This document shows, piece by piece, positions 16,415-23,601 of a stretch of 35,920 bases of DNA. How positions within the stretch are numbered: the first letter of the stretch is position 1; each line of letters begins with the position of its first letter. Source of the DNA: Betaproteobacteria bacterium. Lineage in GTDB: Bacteria; Pseudomonadota; Gammaproteobacteria; Burkholderiales; Burkholderiaceae_E. The stretch covers positions 1-35,920 of the forward strand of contig VGHA01000030.1 of assembly GCA_016868375.1 (NCBI GenBank). The letters run 5' to 3'. Position numbers and translations under genes: made by a program. The notes beneath the pieces are model-generated. The model was not told the DNA's origin and searched no databases. It worked only from the letters and a program-made list of their open reading frames with translations.

Positions 16415-17797
16415 ATGAAACCTGAACCCATCGAATACCTCGAGCGACTGAGCACCTTTGGTGCGGAGCTCGACTTTCTGAGGTTACCGGCCGAAGTCCG
16501 CGAGCAGGCCTCGTGGATCCTGGCCGATACGATTGCCGCCGTGGTCGCTGGGGCGGCAGAGCCCGAGATGAGGGCGCTCAGCGCCCGGCTGTGCGCGCAG
16601 GCGCGGGGCAGCGCGGTGTTACCCGGGCGGGGACTCGCCACAGCACCGCTGACGGCTGCGCTCCTCAACGGCACGGCGGGCACCTTTCTCGAGATGGACG
16701 AGGGCAATCGATATTCTCGAGGTCATCCGGCGATTCACGTGATCCCGGCCGCCCTGGCGCTGGCACAGTCGCGCGGTCGCGATACGCGCCACTTCATGTC
16801 GGCGCTCGTGAGCGGATACGAAATTGGATCCCGGCTCGGCGCAGCCGCACAGCTGCGGGGCAGCATGCATCCACACGGCACCTGGGGCACGATCGGCGCG
16901 GCCGCTGCCTGTGCCCGATTGGTCGGACACGATGCCGCCGCCTTCCGGGAGGTCCTCAACATCAGTGCCTCGCTGACGGTCGCCACCTCCAAGCGGACGA
17001 TGCTCGAGGGCGGTCTGGTGCGGAACACCTATGCCGGACTCAGCAATCACAATGGGGTGCTCGCGCTGACCCTCGGTGAATGCGGATTCAGCGGCGAGCG
17101 CGACGGACCCGGTTCGCTGCTTGGCTCGGTCGTGTCCGAGCGATTCGACCGGGAGATCGCGATCCGAGGGCTGGGAACCGAATGGCACGTGATGCAGAAC
17201 TACTTCAAGCTGCACTCCTGCTGTCGATACAACCATGGCGCATTGGATGCGCTCGACCGGATCGCGCAGCACGCGCCGCTGCCGGCGGCCGAAGACATCG
17301 CATCAATCAAGGTTCGCTCCTATCACCTCGCGGCGGAACTGAACGATCCCGATCCGCGCAATACGCTCGCAGCCAAGTTTTCGGTACCGTTCGCGCTGGC
17401 CACTCGCATCATTCATGGCCACAGCCGCCTCGCCGCCTTCACCTGGGAGGCAGTCCGCGATGAGCGGGTGCTCGCCCTCGCTCATCGGGTCCGAATTTCA
17501 GAGGACCGCAGCATGAGCGCCAGGCTGCCGGCCGAACGCCCCGCGCACGTTGCCCTGCACTTACGAGATGGCCGCATCCTCGAAGCGGAGGTCGGCGTCA
17601 ACCGTGGCGACGATGCGTCACCCTACAGTCCTGGCGAACTCAGCATGAAGTTCATGGACCTGTGCGGACGGGTCTGGCCCGCGTCGCACTGCGAACGGCT
17701 ACTGGAAGCAACGCTCGGATTAGGTCGGGGCTCATCGAGCCTGGATGACTGGCTGCCGCTGCTGGCAGCGCCCAATCGAAATGGAGATGCGGCATGA
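16415..17797 (+). CDS. MmgE/PrpD family protein
   Basis: Encodes 460 residues. MmgE/PrpD proteins include 2-methylcitrate dehydratase and cis-aconitate decarboxylase, acting on tricarboxylic or related acids. Visible family features are LADTIAAVVAGAAEPEM, GTAGTFLEMDEGNRYSRGHPAIHVIPAALALAQ, MHPHGTWGTIGAAAACARL and NYFKLHSCCRYNHGALDAL. In hydantoinase-linked catabolic clusters such proteins probably dehydrate or decarboxylate a ring-opened acid; the exact reaction here is not known. Its stop overlaps the next start (ATGA), so it is translationally coupled to the racemase-like gene. Confidence 0.9.
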   Translation: MKPEPIEYLERLSTFGAELDFLRLPAEVREQASWILADTIAAVVAGAAEPEMRALSARLCAQARGSAVLPGRGLATAPLTAALLNGTAGTFLEMDEGNRYSRGHPAIHVIPAALALAQSRGRDTRHFMSALVSGYEIGSRLGAAAQLRGSMHPHGTWGTIGAAAACARLVGHDAAAFREVLNISASLTVATSKRTMLEGGLVRNTYAGLSNHNGVLALTLGECGFSGERDGPGSLLGSVVSERFDREIAIRGLGTEWHVMQNYFKLHSCCRYNHGALDALDRIAQHAPLPAAEDIASIKVRSYHLAAELNDPDPRNTLAAKFSVPFALATRIIHGHSRLAAFTWEAVRDERVLALAHRVRISEDRSMSARLPAERPAHVALHLRDGRILEAEVGVNRGDDASPYSPGELSMKFMDLCGRVWPASHCERLLEATLGLGRGSSSLDDWLPLLAAPNRNGDAA

Positions 17798-18567
17798 CCC
17801 AAAGACGTATCCTGGTGGTCGTTCCGTTTCCGATGAGCGAGGAGCATTTGCGACTGCGTCAGGCCCAGGGCGACGCGCTCGCTTTGCCGCCTGACATCGA
17901 GCTCGTCTATCGGCCCGTCAAGGCAGGCCCGGCCAACTATTCGAGTCACCACGACTTCGTGCTCGCCGAAGCGGCAAACTTCGAGGCAGGCTGTCGAGCT
18001 CAGCAGGAGGGCTTTGATGCGGTCTGCATCGACACGATGAGCGACTCCGGTGTGGCGGCGCTCCGCTCGGTCCTCGAGATCCCGGTCTTCGGGCCCGGCA
18101 AGGTGTCGATGCTGACGGCGTTGATGCTGGGTCACCGCTTTTCGATTGTCACGATGGCCAGGCGATGGGCGCCGCTCTACCAGAAGGCGCTCGACGAATT
18201 GGGGCTGCATCACAAGTGCGCTTCGATTCGCGCCATTGAAGTGACGCCTGACAATCAGGGGCTGCTTTCAGGCAAGGAGTCCGACGTTTTTCCGCTGCTC
18301 GAAGCGGCAGGCCGCAAGGCAATCGACGAAGATGGCGCCGATGTCCTGATTCTGGGCTCGACCACGATGCACCAGGCGCACGGCTGGCTCAGCACTCGCC
18401 TGCCGGTACCGGTGATCAATCCAGGACCGCTCAGCTACATGATGGCCGCCGCGGCGCTGGGCGCTCGCCTGACGCACAGTCGCACCGCTTATCCAAAGCC
18501 GATGCACGAACGGCTCGACATGCTGAGCACGATGTTTGCCGCAGCCGAGGCCTTTCAACGCCGCTGA
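17794..18567 (+). CDS. Asp/Glu/hydantoin racemase-superfamily protein lacking both catalytic cysteines
   Basis: Encodes 257 residues with the two-domain racemase superfamily fold: ILVVVPFPMSEEHLRLRQ, AVCIDTMSDSGVAALRS, IPVFGPG and LILGSTTMHQAH. In hydantoin and Asp/Glu racemases the catalytic bases are Cys residues in a C-x-x-D-P/S-G motif and in LGC. Here the first position is Thr81 (DTMSDSG) and the second is Ser189 (LGSTTM). I believe a subfamily with the DTxSDSG/LGSTTMHQ signature exists, so this is probably a trait of the group and not decay. A standard two-Cys racemisation is unlikely; a lyase or isomerase role is possible. It closes the plus-strand operon. Confidence 0.85.
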   Translation: MTQRRILVVVPFPMSEEHLRLRQAQGDALALPPDIELVYRPVKAGPANYSSHHDFVLAEAANFEAGCRAQQEGFDAVCIDTMSDSGVAALRSVLEIPVFGPGKVSMLTALMLGHRFSIVTMARRWAPLYQKALDELGLHHKCASIRAIEVTPDNQGLLSGKESDVFPLLEAAGRKAIDEDGADVLILGSTTMHQAHGWLSTRLPVPVINPGPLSYMMAAAALGARLTHSRTAYPKPMHERLDMLSTMFAAAEAFQRR

Positions 18568-18607
18568 AGGGCGCTGGGTCCGCGGATACGACGCGCGACA
18601 GCGCGGC

Positions 18608-19405
18608 TCAGGACCGCCGTTGTGCAGCGATGGTCTCGGCAGCCAGGTGACCGCCCGCAATCGCGCTCAGCAGGCCGTTACCTGACAGATAGCCCCACAC
18701 GGCCTTGCCGGAGACCCCGCGCGCGGCGCCGCCCGCTGCCAGCAGGTTTGGAAATGCCCGAGCTCCGCCGGCCCTGAGGACTCGGCACTGCGAGTCGATT
18801 AGCAGGCCTCCCTGCGTGTGAAACAAGGCCCCGGTCACCTTTGCAGCATGGAGGTGGCCGGTGAACGCTCGTTTGAAAAGTCGGCCGGTCAAGGCATCGG
18901 AGCCTGGCTGAATGGAGGCTACCGTTTCGATCAATCCCTTTGGATCACAGCCGATCGCTGCGGCGAGACCCTAGGCATCGGACGCGCTCTTGACCGAACC
19001 GGCTGCACGAGCATCACGGAAATCGGGAAAGTCCTGCGCGAAGGCGAGAATCGGATCGTCGAAGACGCACCACGCCACGGCCCCCGGCTGCGCGAGCACC
19101 GAGACCGAGGCCTCGGAGTAGCCCAGGGTTTCGTCGTGGAACCGACGGCCCAGCGTATTGACCTGGACGCCCCCTTCCATCATCAGCCCCCAGGTCAGGA
19201 GCGCACCCTGCGGTATCGCCCAGGAGCCATGGCCCTGATAGGCAGCAAGATCGGCGAAATCCGCACCCAGCTGCCGACCCCAGAGGATCGCGCTGCCGTC
19301 GTTGCCGACATGGCCAGCGTAGGTCGCCGTCTTCATCTCCGGCAGAAGCTCCGCCAACAGTTGCGGGTTCCCACCAAACCCATTGCAGGCGAGCAGCAGC
19401 GCGCG
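18608..19405 (-). pseudogene. FAD-dependent dehydrogenase/reductase remnant with in-frame amber codon
   Basis: Reading from 19405 downwards, the frame encodes the C-terminal half of a FAD_binding_2 flavoprotein (fumarate reductase, tricarballylate dehydrogenase or ketosteroid dehydrogenase type). It starts RALLLACNGFGGNPQLLAEL, continues with GRRFHDETLGYSE and stops at TAG (18971-18973). The same frame resumes directly with GLAAAIGCDPKGLIETVASI and ends GALFHTQGGLLIDSQCRVL, FPNLLAAGGAARGVSG and YLSGNGLLSAIAGG (stop 18608-18610). One nonsense codon therefore splits an otherwise continuous frame. The N-terminal dinucleotide-binding half is absent: upstream of 19405 the homology ends, and a permease fragment lies on the other strand. 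Non-functional remnant. Confidence 0.85.
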
Positions 19406-19454
19406 GCAGCAACTCGTGCACCTCGTGGTAACTCGCGCCTGCCTCCGAATACAA

Positions 19455-19823
19455 GGCGGCATGGACCTCCTGCGCCCGCTCTCGCCAGGTGGGCTCAAGT
19501 ACAGCCAAGCCTGGAGAAGTGTTGGGGCGCCGCCCTGGCGCGCGTGGCTGGATACCGATTTTCGCGAGCTTGCGCCGTCGTTCATCGCGATCTGGTGTCT
19601 GATCGCTGCGGTAGCGATGGGTACCTACGGCACTGCGCTTGCTCTGGCGGGCACTCAGATCAACATTCTGCCGCTCCTTATCTATCTGAAGATTTCCGAC
19701 GGCAGCGGCGATTTCCCAACGGCGGCGGCGCTGTCGCTGCTGCTTCTCGGTCTGTGTGTGCTGGTGCTTGCGGCGGGCGAGCTTGCCGCGCGCGGCCGAG
19801 ACCGGACGCTGGTCACTCACTGA
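19455..19823 (+). pseudogene. 3' fragment of an ABC transporter permease gene
   Basis: From about 19495 the plus frame encodes YSQAWRSVGAPPWRAWLDTDFREL, matching the cytoplasmic EAA loop of binding-protein-dependent permeases, then two hydrophobic segments (SFIAIWCLIAAVAMGTYGTALALAG and AAALSLLLLGLCVLVLAAGELAARG) and a TGA at 19821-19823. The type resembles the polyamine/iron family. Everything before the EAA loop is missing and the 5' side runs into the opposite-strand flavoprotein remnant. The stop is 11 bp before the next ATG, so this was probably once the end of an ABC transporter operon leading into the selenoprotein gene set. Confidence 0.75.
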
Positions 19824-19834
19824 AGGATTCCATC

Positions 19835-20407
19835 ATGACGACAAATGCTGTGGCGATGCCAGACCAGCTGTCTGCCCTCTTGACTGAGGCCCGGCTCCTG
19901 CATCGGGTGGCCGAAGTTCTGACCAGGCAGTCGGGCCCTCACGCCGTGCGGCAGCCAGTCTCGGTGGTGGGCCCGCGCGAAGCCACGGATGGTCAGCTTG
20001 CCTGCGCGCGGCGGGTGGGTCAGCTACTGGGTTCGTTGCGCGTGCCCGCGTTGTGCGGCGGAAAAAACGGCGTGATGGCCGCGGTATCGGAGGGTGTTTC
20101 AGAATGTGGCGGAATTGTGGTGGGCCTCCTTCCTGAGGAAGACACTCAACTTGCCAACCCCTATCTCACTGTTGCCATTCCTACCGGGCTCGGTATCACC
20201 CGCAATGCCCTGATCGCCCGCGCGGCGCGAATCATGGTGGCGATCGGTGGCGGACTGGGCACCACGTCCGAAATGGCGCTCGCGCTTCAGTGGGGCAAGC
20301 CCGTTCTTGCCATTCATGGTGCGCCAGAGGTTCCGGGCTATCGCGCTTACGCCGATGAGCCAAGCCTGCTCGCGGCCCTCCTCGATGAGTTGCTGGTACG
20401 GGCCTAG
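19835..20407 (+). CDS. SLOG/LOG-like Rossmann protein (TIGR00725 type)
   Basis: Encodes 190 residues. After a 40-residue N-terminal extension it shows PVSVVGPREATDGQLACARRVGQLLG, ALCGGKNGVMAAVSEGVSECGGIVVGLLP and VAIGGGLGTTSEMALAL (about 137-151), the last corresponding to the PGGxGTxxE phosphate-binding motif of the LOG/lysine-decarboxylase-like superfamily. Members include cytokinin-activating LOG and molybdenum-cofactor carrier proteins. The GGKNGVM signature is closest to the TIGR00725/Moco-carrier-like group. ATG 19835 has AAGGATT upstream. Its role near a selenoprotein is unknown; nucleotide or cofactor handling is a guess. Confidence 0.85.
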   Translation: MTTNAVAMPDQLSALLTEARLLHRVAEVLTRQSGPHAVRQPVSVVGPREATDGQLACARRVGQLLGSLRVPALCGGKNGVMAAVSEGVSECGGIVVGLLPEEDTQLANPYLTVAIPTGLGITRNALIARAARIMVAIGGGLGTTSEMALALQWGKPVLAIHGAPEVPGYRAYADEPSLLAALLDELLVRA

Positions 20408-20513
20408 CCGAAGCGGGAAGTCCGAAAGCATGCGGAGCGATACGCGAGCGGTTGCCGCGTTAACGCCTTTCAGGCATCGTCACACTCACAGTAGGCAAGC
20501 GGAGACACCCAGA

Positions 20514-20633
20514 TGGCTGCGCGCACCGCGGGCTCGCAGACCATGAATCCGTTCGATGACGCGTCCATCGGTTACGACGCGCAGATGGCCTGTGGGCCAA
20601 TCATTCGCGAGGCGGGCCTCAAAGCACATTGAC
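20514..20633 (+). CDS. Possible 39-residue leader ORF
   Basis: ATG 20514, preceded by GCGGAGACACCC, opens a short frame ending at TGA 20631, 15 bp before the selenoprotein ATG. The peptide contains MNPFDDASIGYDAQMACGPIIREAGLKAH and has no recognisable domain. It may be a leader peptide, a gene fragment or chance. The rest of 20408-20648 shows no gene; no convincing promoter was found there. Confidence 0.3.
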
Positions 20634-20648
20634 TGACAGGGAGGATCC

Positions 20649-22376
20649 ATGAACCAACTTGAGTCGGTCGTCTGGCCACGCAGCGCCAGAACGATCATCT
20701 CGCGGCCACTCGCGGCGCGGCTCGCCTCACTGGAAGGCAAGCGTATCGCCTTCCTGTGGGACTATCTCTTTCGCGGCGACGAGATCTGGGATCTGCTCAA
20801 AGCCGAGCTCGCCAGTCGCTTTCCCGGTATCAGCTTCGTCGACTGGGACCAGTTCGGCTCGACGCACGGCGAGGATGAGCACCGCGTGCTCGCGGAGCTC
20901 CCTGGCAAGCTGAAGGCGCTTCAGGTCGACGCCGTCGTCTCCGGAATGGGCTGCTGAGGCAGCTGCACGCCCGCCGTGTTGCGGGTGAGCGCTGTTGCTG
21001 AGCAGGCTGGCATTCCGAGCTCATCGCTTTGCTGCGAGGGTTTCCTTGGGCAGGCCCGTACCACCGCCGAGGGGTTGGGCTATTCGAGCTTGCCGCTCGC
21101 CAAGGTGCCAGGGCACGTCGATGTACAGCGACCGGACGAACTGCGTGCGGGCGTGCTGGGCACGACCGTAAATGACCTCATCAGGAATCTCACCGAACCG
21201 GTGATGGCGATCGCACAAAGCCCGGATCCCGGCGCGCGCGACATCGTCTTTACCGGCAGCTTCGACGACATCAACCGTTTCTACATCGAGAATGGCTGGA
21301 GCGACGGGCTGCCAATCGTTCCGCCCACGATGGAGCGGGTGCAGGCCTTCCTTGACTTCGTCGACCGCGACCCCGACGAGGTGCTGGGCACGCTCCTGCC
21401 CGATAACCGCCAGGCCACTATCTGGAACGTAGCGGTCAATGGCGTCATTGCCGGTTGTCGCCCCGAATACATGCCGGTGCTTGTCGCGCTTGTCGAAGCG
21501 ATGGCTGATTCGCACTACGGCGTGGAGCACAGCGGCAACACGCCCGGTGCCGAAACCCAGATCATCATCAATGGCCCGGTCGCTCGAACGCTCGGCTTCA
21601 ATACCGAGCAGGGCGCCCTGCGGGACGGTTTCCAGCCGAACACGTCTATTGGGCGGTTCTGGCGTCTATACCTTCGCAATGTGGCGGGGTTTATGCCCCA
21701 CCAGAACGATAAAGGTACGTTCGGTGGCACATGGAATGTGGTGCTCGCGGAAAATGAGGTAGCGCTAAGCCGCATCGGATGGAGCAGCGTTGCGCAAGAC
21801 CTTGGCCAACCGGCCGGGAGTAATGCGGTCACCATCTCGCGTTTCACTGGGCGTAATGTGATTGTCTCCGTATTTGGGGATAGTCCCGACAAGGTGTTGC
21901 CCTATCTGGCCGACGCGATAGTCACGCACACCACGTGGGAAGTGATCTTCGTGGTGGGCATGGCCAACGGCACCTATCAGCCGCTTCTGGTGCTTAGCCC
22001 ACTGATCGCAGAGATGCTGGCGCGAGCAGGGCTCTCCAAGGCCGACCTGCGCCAGCAGCTTTTCGAGCGGGCCCGAATGCCGGCCCGGCGATTCGAAAAC
22101 CTGATGACGCACTGGACCAATCTGGTACCAGGCGGAAAGCGCGGGCTCTTCGAGCTGACCCGGCTCGGCAAGGCCCCCAAGCTGTTCGGCGAGTCGCGAG
22201 ACCCGGAGCGGCTTGTTCCGGTCGTTTGCAAACCCGAGGACATCATCATCGCGGTATGCGGAGACCCGCTGCGCTCCAACTGCATGTTCATGCCGCACAA
22301 CGGCATGCTGGGCTTTACGACCGTCAAACCTATTCGACTGCCCGAGGGCTGGGAGCAGCGGGTCGGATCCCTGTGA
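20649..22376 (+). CDS. UGSC-family selenoprotein (UGA = Sec103) with C-terminal partner domain
   Basis: One continuous frame of 575 residues runs from ATG 20649 (RBS AGGGAGG) to TGA 22374 if the in-frame TGA at 20955-20957 is read as selenocysteine; without recoding it breaks into 102 and about 467 residues. The UGA lies in G-M-G-C102-U103-G-S-C106-T, the defining motif of UGSC proteins. The flanking sequence (LEGKRIAFLWDYLFRGDE before; VAEQAGIPSSSLCCEGF, LPLAKVPGHVD and ELRAGVLGTTVNDLIRNL after) is UGSC-domain sequence through about residue 190. Residues about 215-575 form a second domain (IENGWSDGLPIVPPT; NGVIAGCRPEYMPVLVALVEAM; FQPNTSIGRFWRLYLRN) shared with the next gene. A SECIS-like hairpin follows the UGA and selB is 7 kb downstream. 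Reaction unknown; probably a selenol/thiol redox or C-X cleaving enzyme. Confidence 0.93.
20955..20957 (+). other. In-frame UGA read as selenocysteine (Sec103)
   Basis: TGC TGA GGC AGC TGC encodes C-U-G-S-C. Sequence similarity to UGSC proteins continues without interruption across the codon and no frameshift is needed. The UGA is followed by a G, the 3' hairpin is at the right distance, and a SelB gene is in the same gene set. Confidence 0.92.
20964..20991 (+). promoter_or_regulatory. Bacterial SECIS element
   Basis: The RNA downstream of the UGA can fold into a stem CCCGC (20970-20974) / GCGGG (20981-20985), extended outward by G-U, C-G, an A-A mismatch, C-G, G-C and U-G. The six-base apical loop is CGUGUU (20975-20980). 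The loop starts 17 nt after the UGA and has G at its second position. Both fit the described bacterial SECIS rules (loop 16-37 nt from UGA, G in the first two loop bases). The whole element is coding. SelB-GTP-Sec-tRNA would bind the loop. Confidence 0.8.
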
Positions 22377-22398
22377 GGGGCGTCGGCCCGCGCGAGCC

Positions 22399-23601
22399 AT
22401 GAGCGATGCCCGCCCTGTGGCGCAGTGGCTGTTGATTCCGGTCGGCCAGCAAGCGGGCGGTGCCTGGGTGGATGACACCGTCGCCGCGCGAATCGCGGAG
22501 AGCGAGGCCCGCGATTGCCTGCTCGCCCGCTCGCCCAGGGTGGGGCAGTTTCCAAGGCAGCGGGTTGAGGTGATCACTGCGGCCCACCCGGCTGCCCAGA
22601 TCAACGAGCTGTATGGCGAACGCGGCTGGACCGACGGGCTCCCAATCGTTGCCCCCGAGGTCGGTGCCGTCAAGCGCATGCTCCTTGGCAGCTCCCGATC
22701 AGCAAGTACCGTCCTGGGCGAACTTGAGCCACTGAAGGGTGAGGCCACGCTGGAAAAAATTGCCGCCAATGCGGTGATGGCCGGATGTCGCCCCGAGCAT
22801 TTTCCGGTAGTGGTCGCTGCGGTTGAAGCTTTGCTCGATCCAGCATTCAATCTGCGAGGCGTTCAGACCACCGACGAGAACGTGGCTCCGCTTCTGGTGG
22901 TAAGCGGCCCCATCGTGAAGCGCCTGGGCATCAATTGTGGGTTCGGTCTGCTCGGGCCAGGCTGGCGGGCCAACGCGTCGATCGGTCGCACGATTCGGCT
23001 TGTGATGCAAAACATCGGCGGTGGCTGGCCGGGTGCGGTGTCGTACGCGGGCCTGGGCCAGGCCGCCCGCTATTCGCTGTGCATTGCCGAAGACGAGTCA
23101 GCGAGCCCCTGGCCATCGCTGCATAGCGACCTTGGGCTAGCGCCCGACGTGAGCGCAGTCACGCTGCTTCGAGCCGAAACCGTCATCAACGTGACGGGTG
23201 GGCTGGAGGAAATCGCCAGTGCAATGGCAAGCGCAAGCTCCGCGTTCTCCATGCGCTGGAATGGCATCTCCACAGTCATCATGGCGCCTGTGGTCGCACG
23301 AATGCTCTCCGATCAGGGTTTGGATAAAGCAGCGGTTCGCCAGCTCCTTCATGACCGCGGTCGCTGGACCACTGCGCAGTGGCGCAGTTCGTGGCTTTAT
23401 CGGACCGTAGGGGACGAGACAAGATGGCCCCAATGGGTGCAGGATGCGGCCTCGCGTGGCGCGATTCCGGTCACTGCGTCGCCCGACGACCTCACGCTTG
23501 TCGTTGCGGGTGGCGACGTACCGGTTCCCCAGCACGCCTGGTGCCCGGCCTGGGGCTACCCGGCGTGTCGAATCACTCGAATCATCGAGGAGAACGGATG
23601 A
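22399..23601 (+). CDS. Paralogue of the selenoprotein's C-terminal domain
   Basis: 400 residues from ATG 22399. After about 65 N-terminal residues it follows the C-terminal domain of the preceding selenoprotein: ERGWTDGLPIVAPE against ENGWSDGLPIVPPT, NAVMAGCRPEHFPVVVAAVEALLD against NGVIAGCRPEYMPVLVALVEAMAD, and RANASIGRTIRLVMQNIGG against QPNTSIGRFWRLYLRNVAG. The shared GCRPE cysteine could be functional. No UGSC domain is present. The two copies probably form a hetero-oligomer with the selenoprotein. The family is not one I can name. It is 22 bp after the selenoprotein stop, and its own stop overlaps the next start (ATGA). A longer in-frame opening back to 22213 overlaps the previous gene and is not used. 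Confidence 0.88.
   Translation: MSDARPVAQWLLIPVGQQAGGAWVDDTVAARIAESEARDCLLARSPRVGQFPRQRVEVITAAHPAAQINELYGERGWTDGLPIVAPEVGAVKRMLLGSSRSASTVLGELEPLKGEATLEKIAANAVMAGCRPEHFPVVVAAVEALLDPAFNLRGVQTTDENVAPLLVVSGPIVKRLGINCGFGLLGPGWRANASIGRTIRLVMQNIGGGWPGAVSYAGLGQAARYSLCIAEDESASPWPSLHSDLGLAPDVSAVTLLRAETVINVTGGLEEIASAMASASSAFSMRWNGISTVIMAPVVARMLSDQGLDKAAVRQLLHDRGRWTTAQWRSSWLYRTVGDETRWPQWVQDAASRGAIPVTASPDDLTLVVAGGDVPVPQHAWCPAWGYPACRITRIIEENG

Noticed and set aside
18971-18973. TAG in the flavoprotein frame as a recoded (pyrrolysine) codon
   Set aside because: The gene also lacks its N-terminal half, and nothing in the window indicates pyrrolysine machinery; a nonsense mutation is the simpler reading.
20631-20633. 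TGA ending the 39-residue ORF as a second selenocysteine codon
   Set aside because: The frame after it runs only about nine codons before another stop and shows no similarity or hairpin; the bases belong to the ribosome binding site of the next gene.
22213-22398. Upstream start for the partner-domain protein
   Set aside because: The extension is antisense-like, lies inside the selenoprotein 3' end, and the ATG at 22399 begins a sensible protein.
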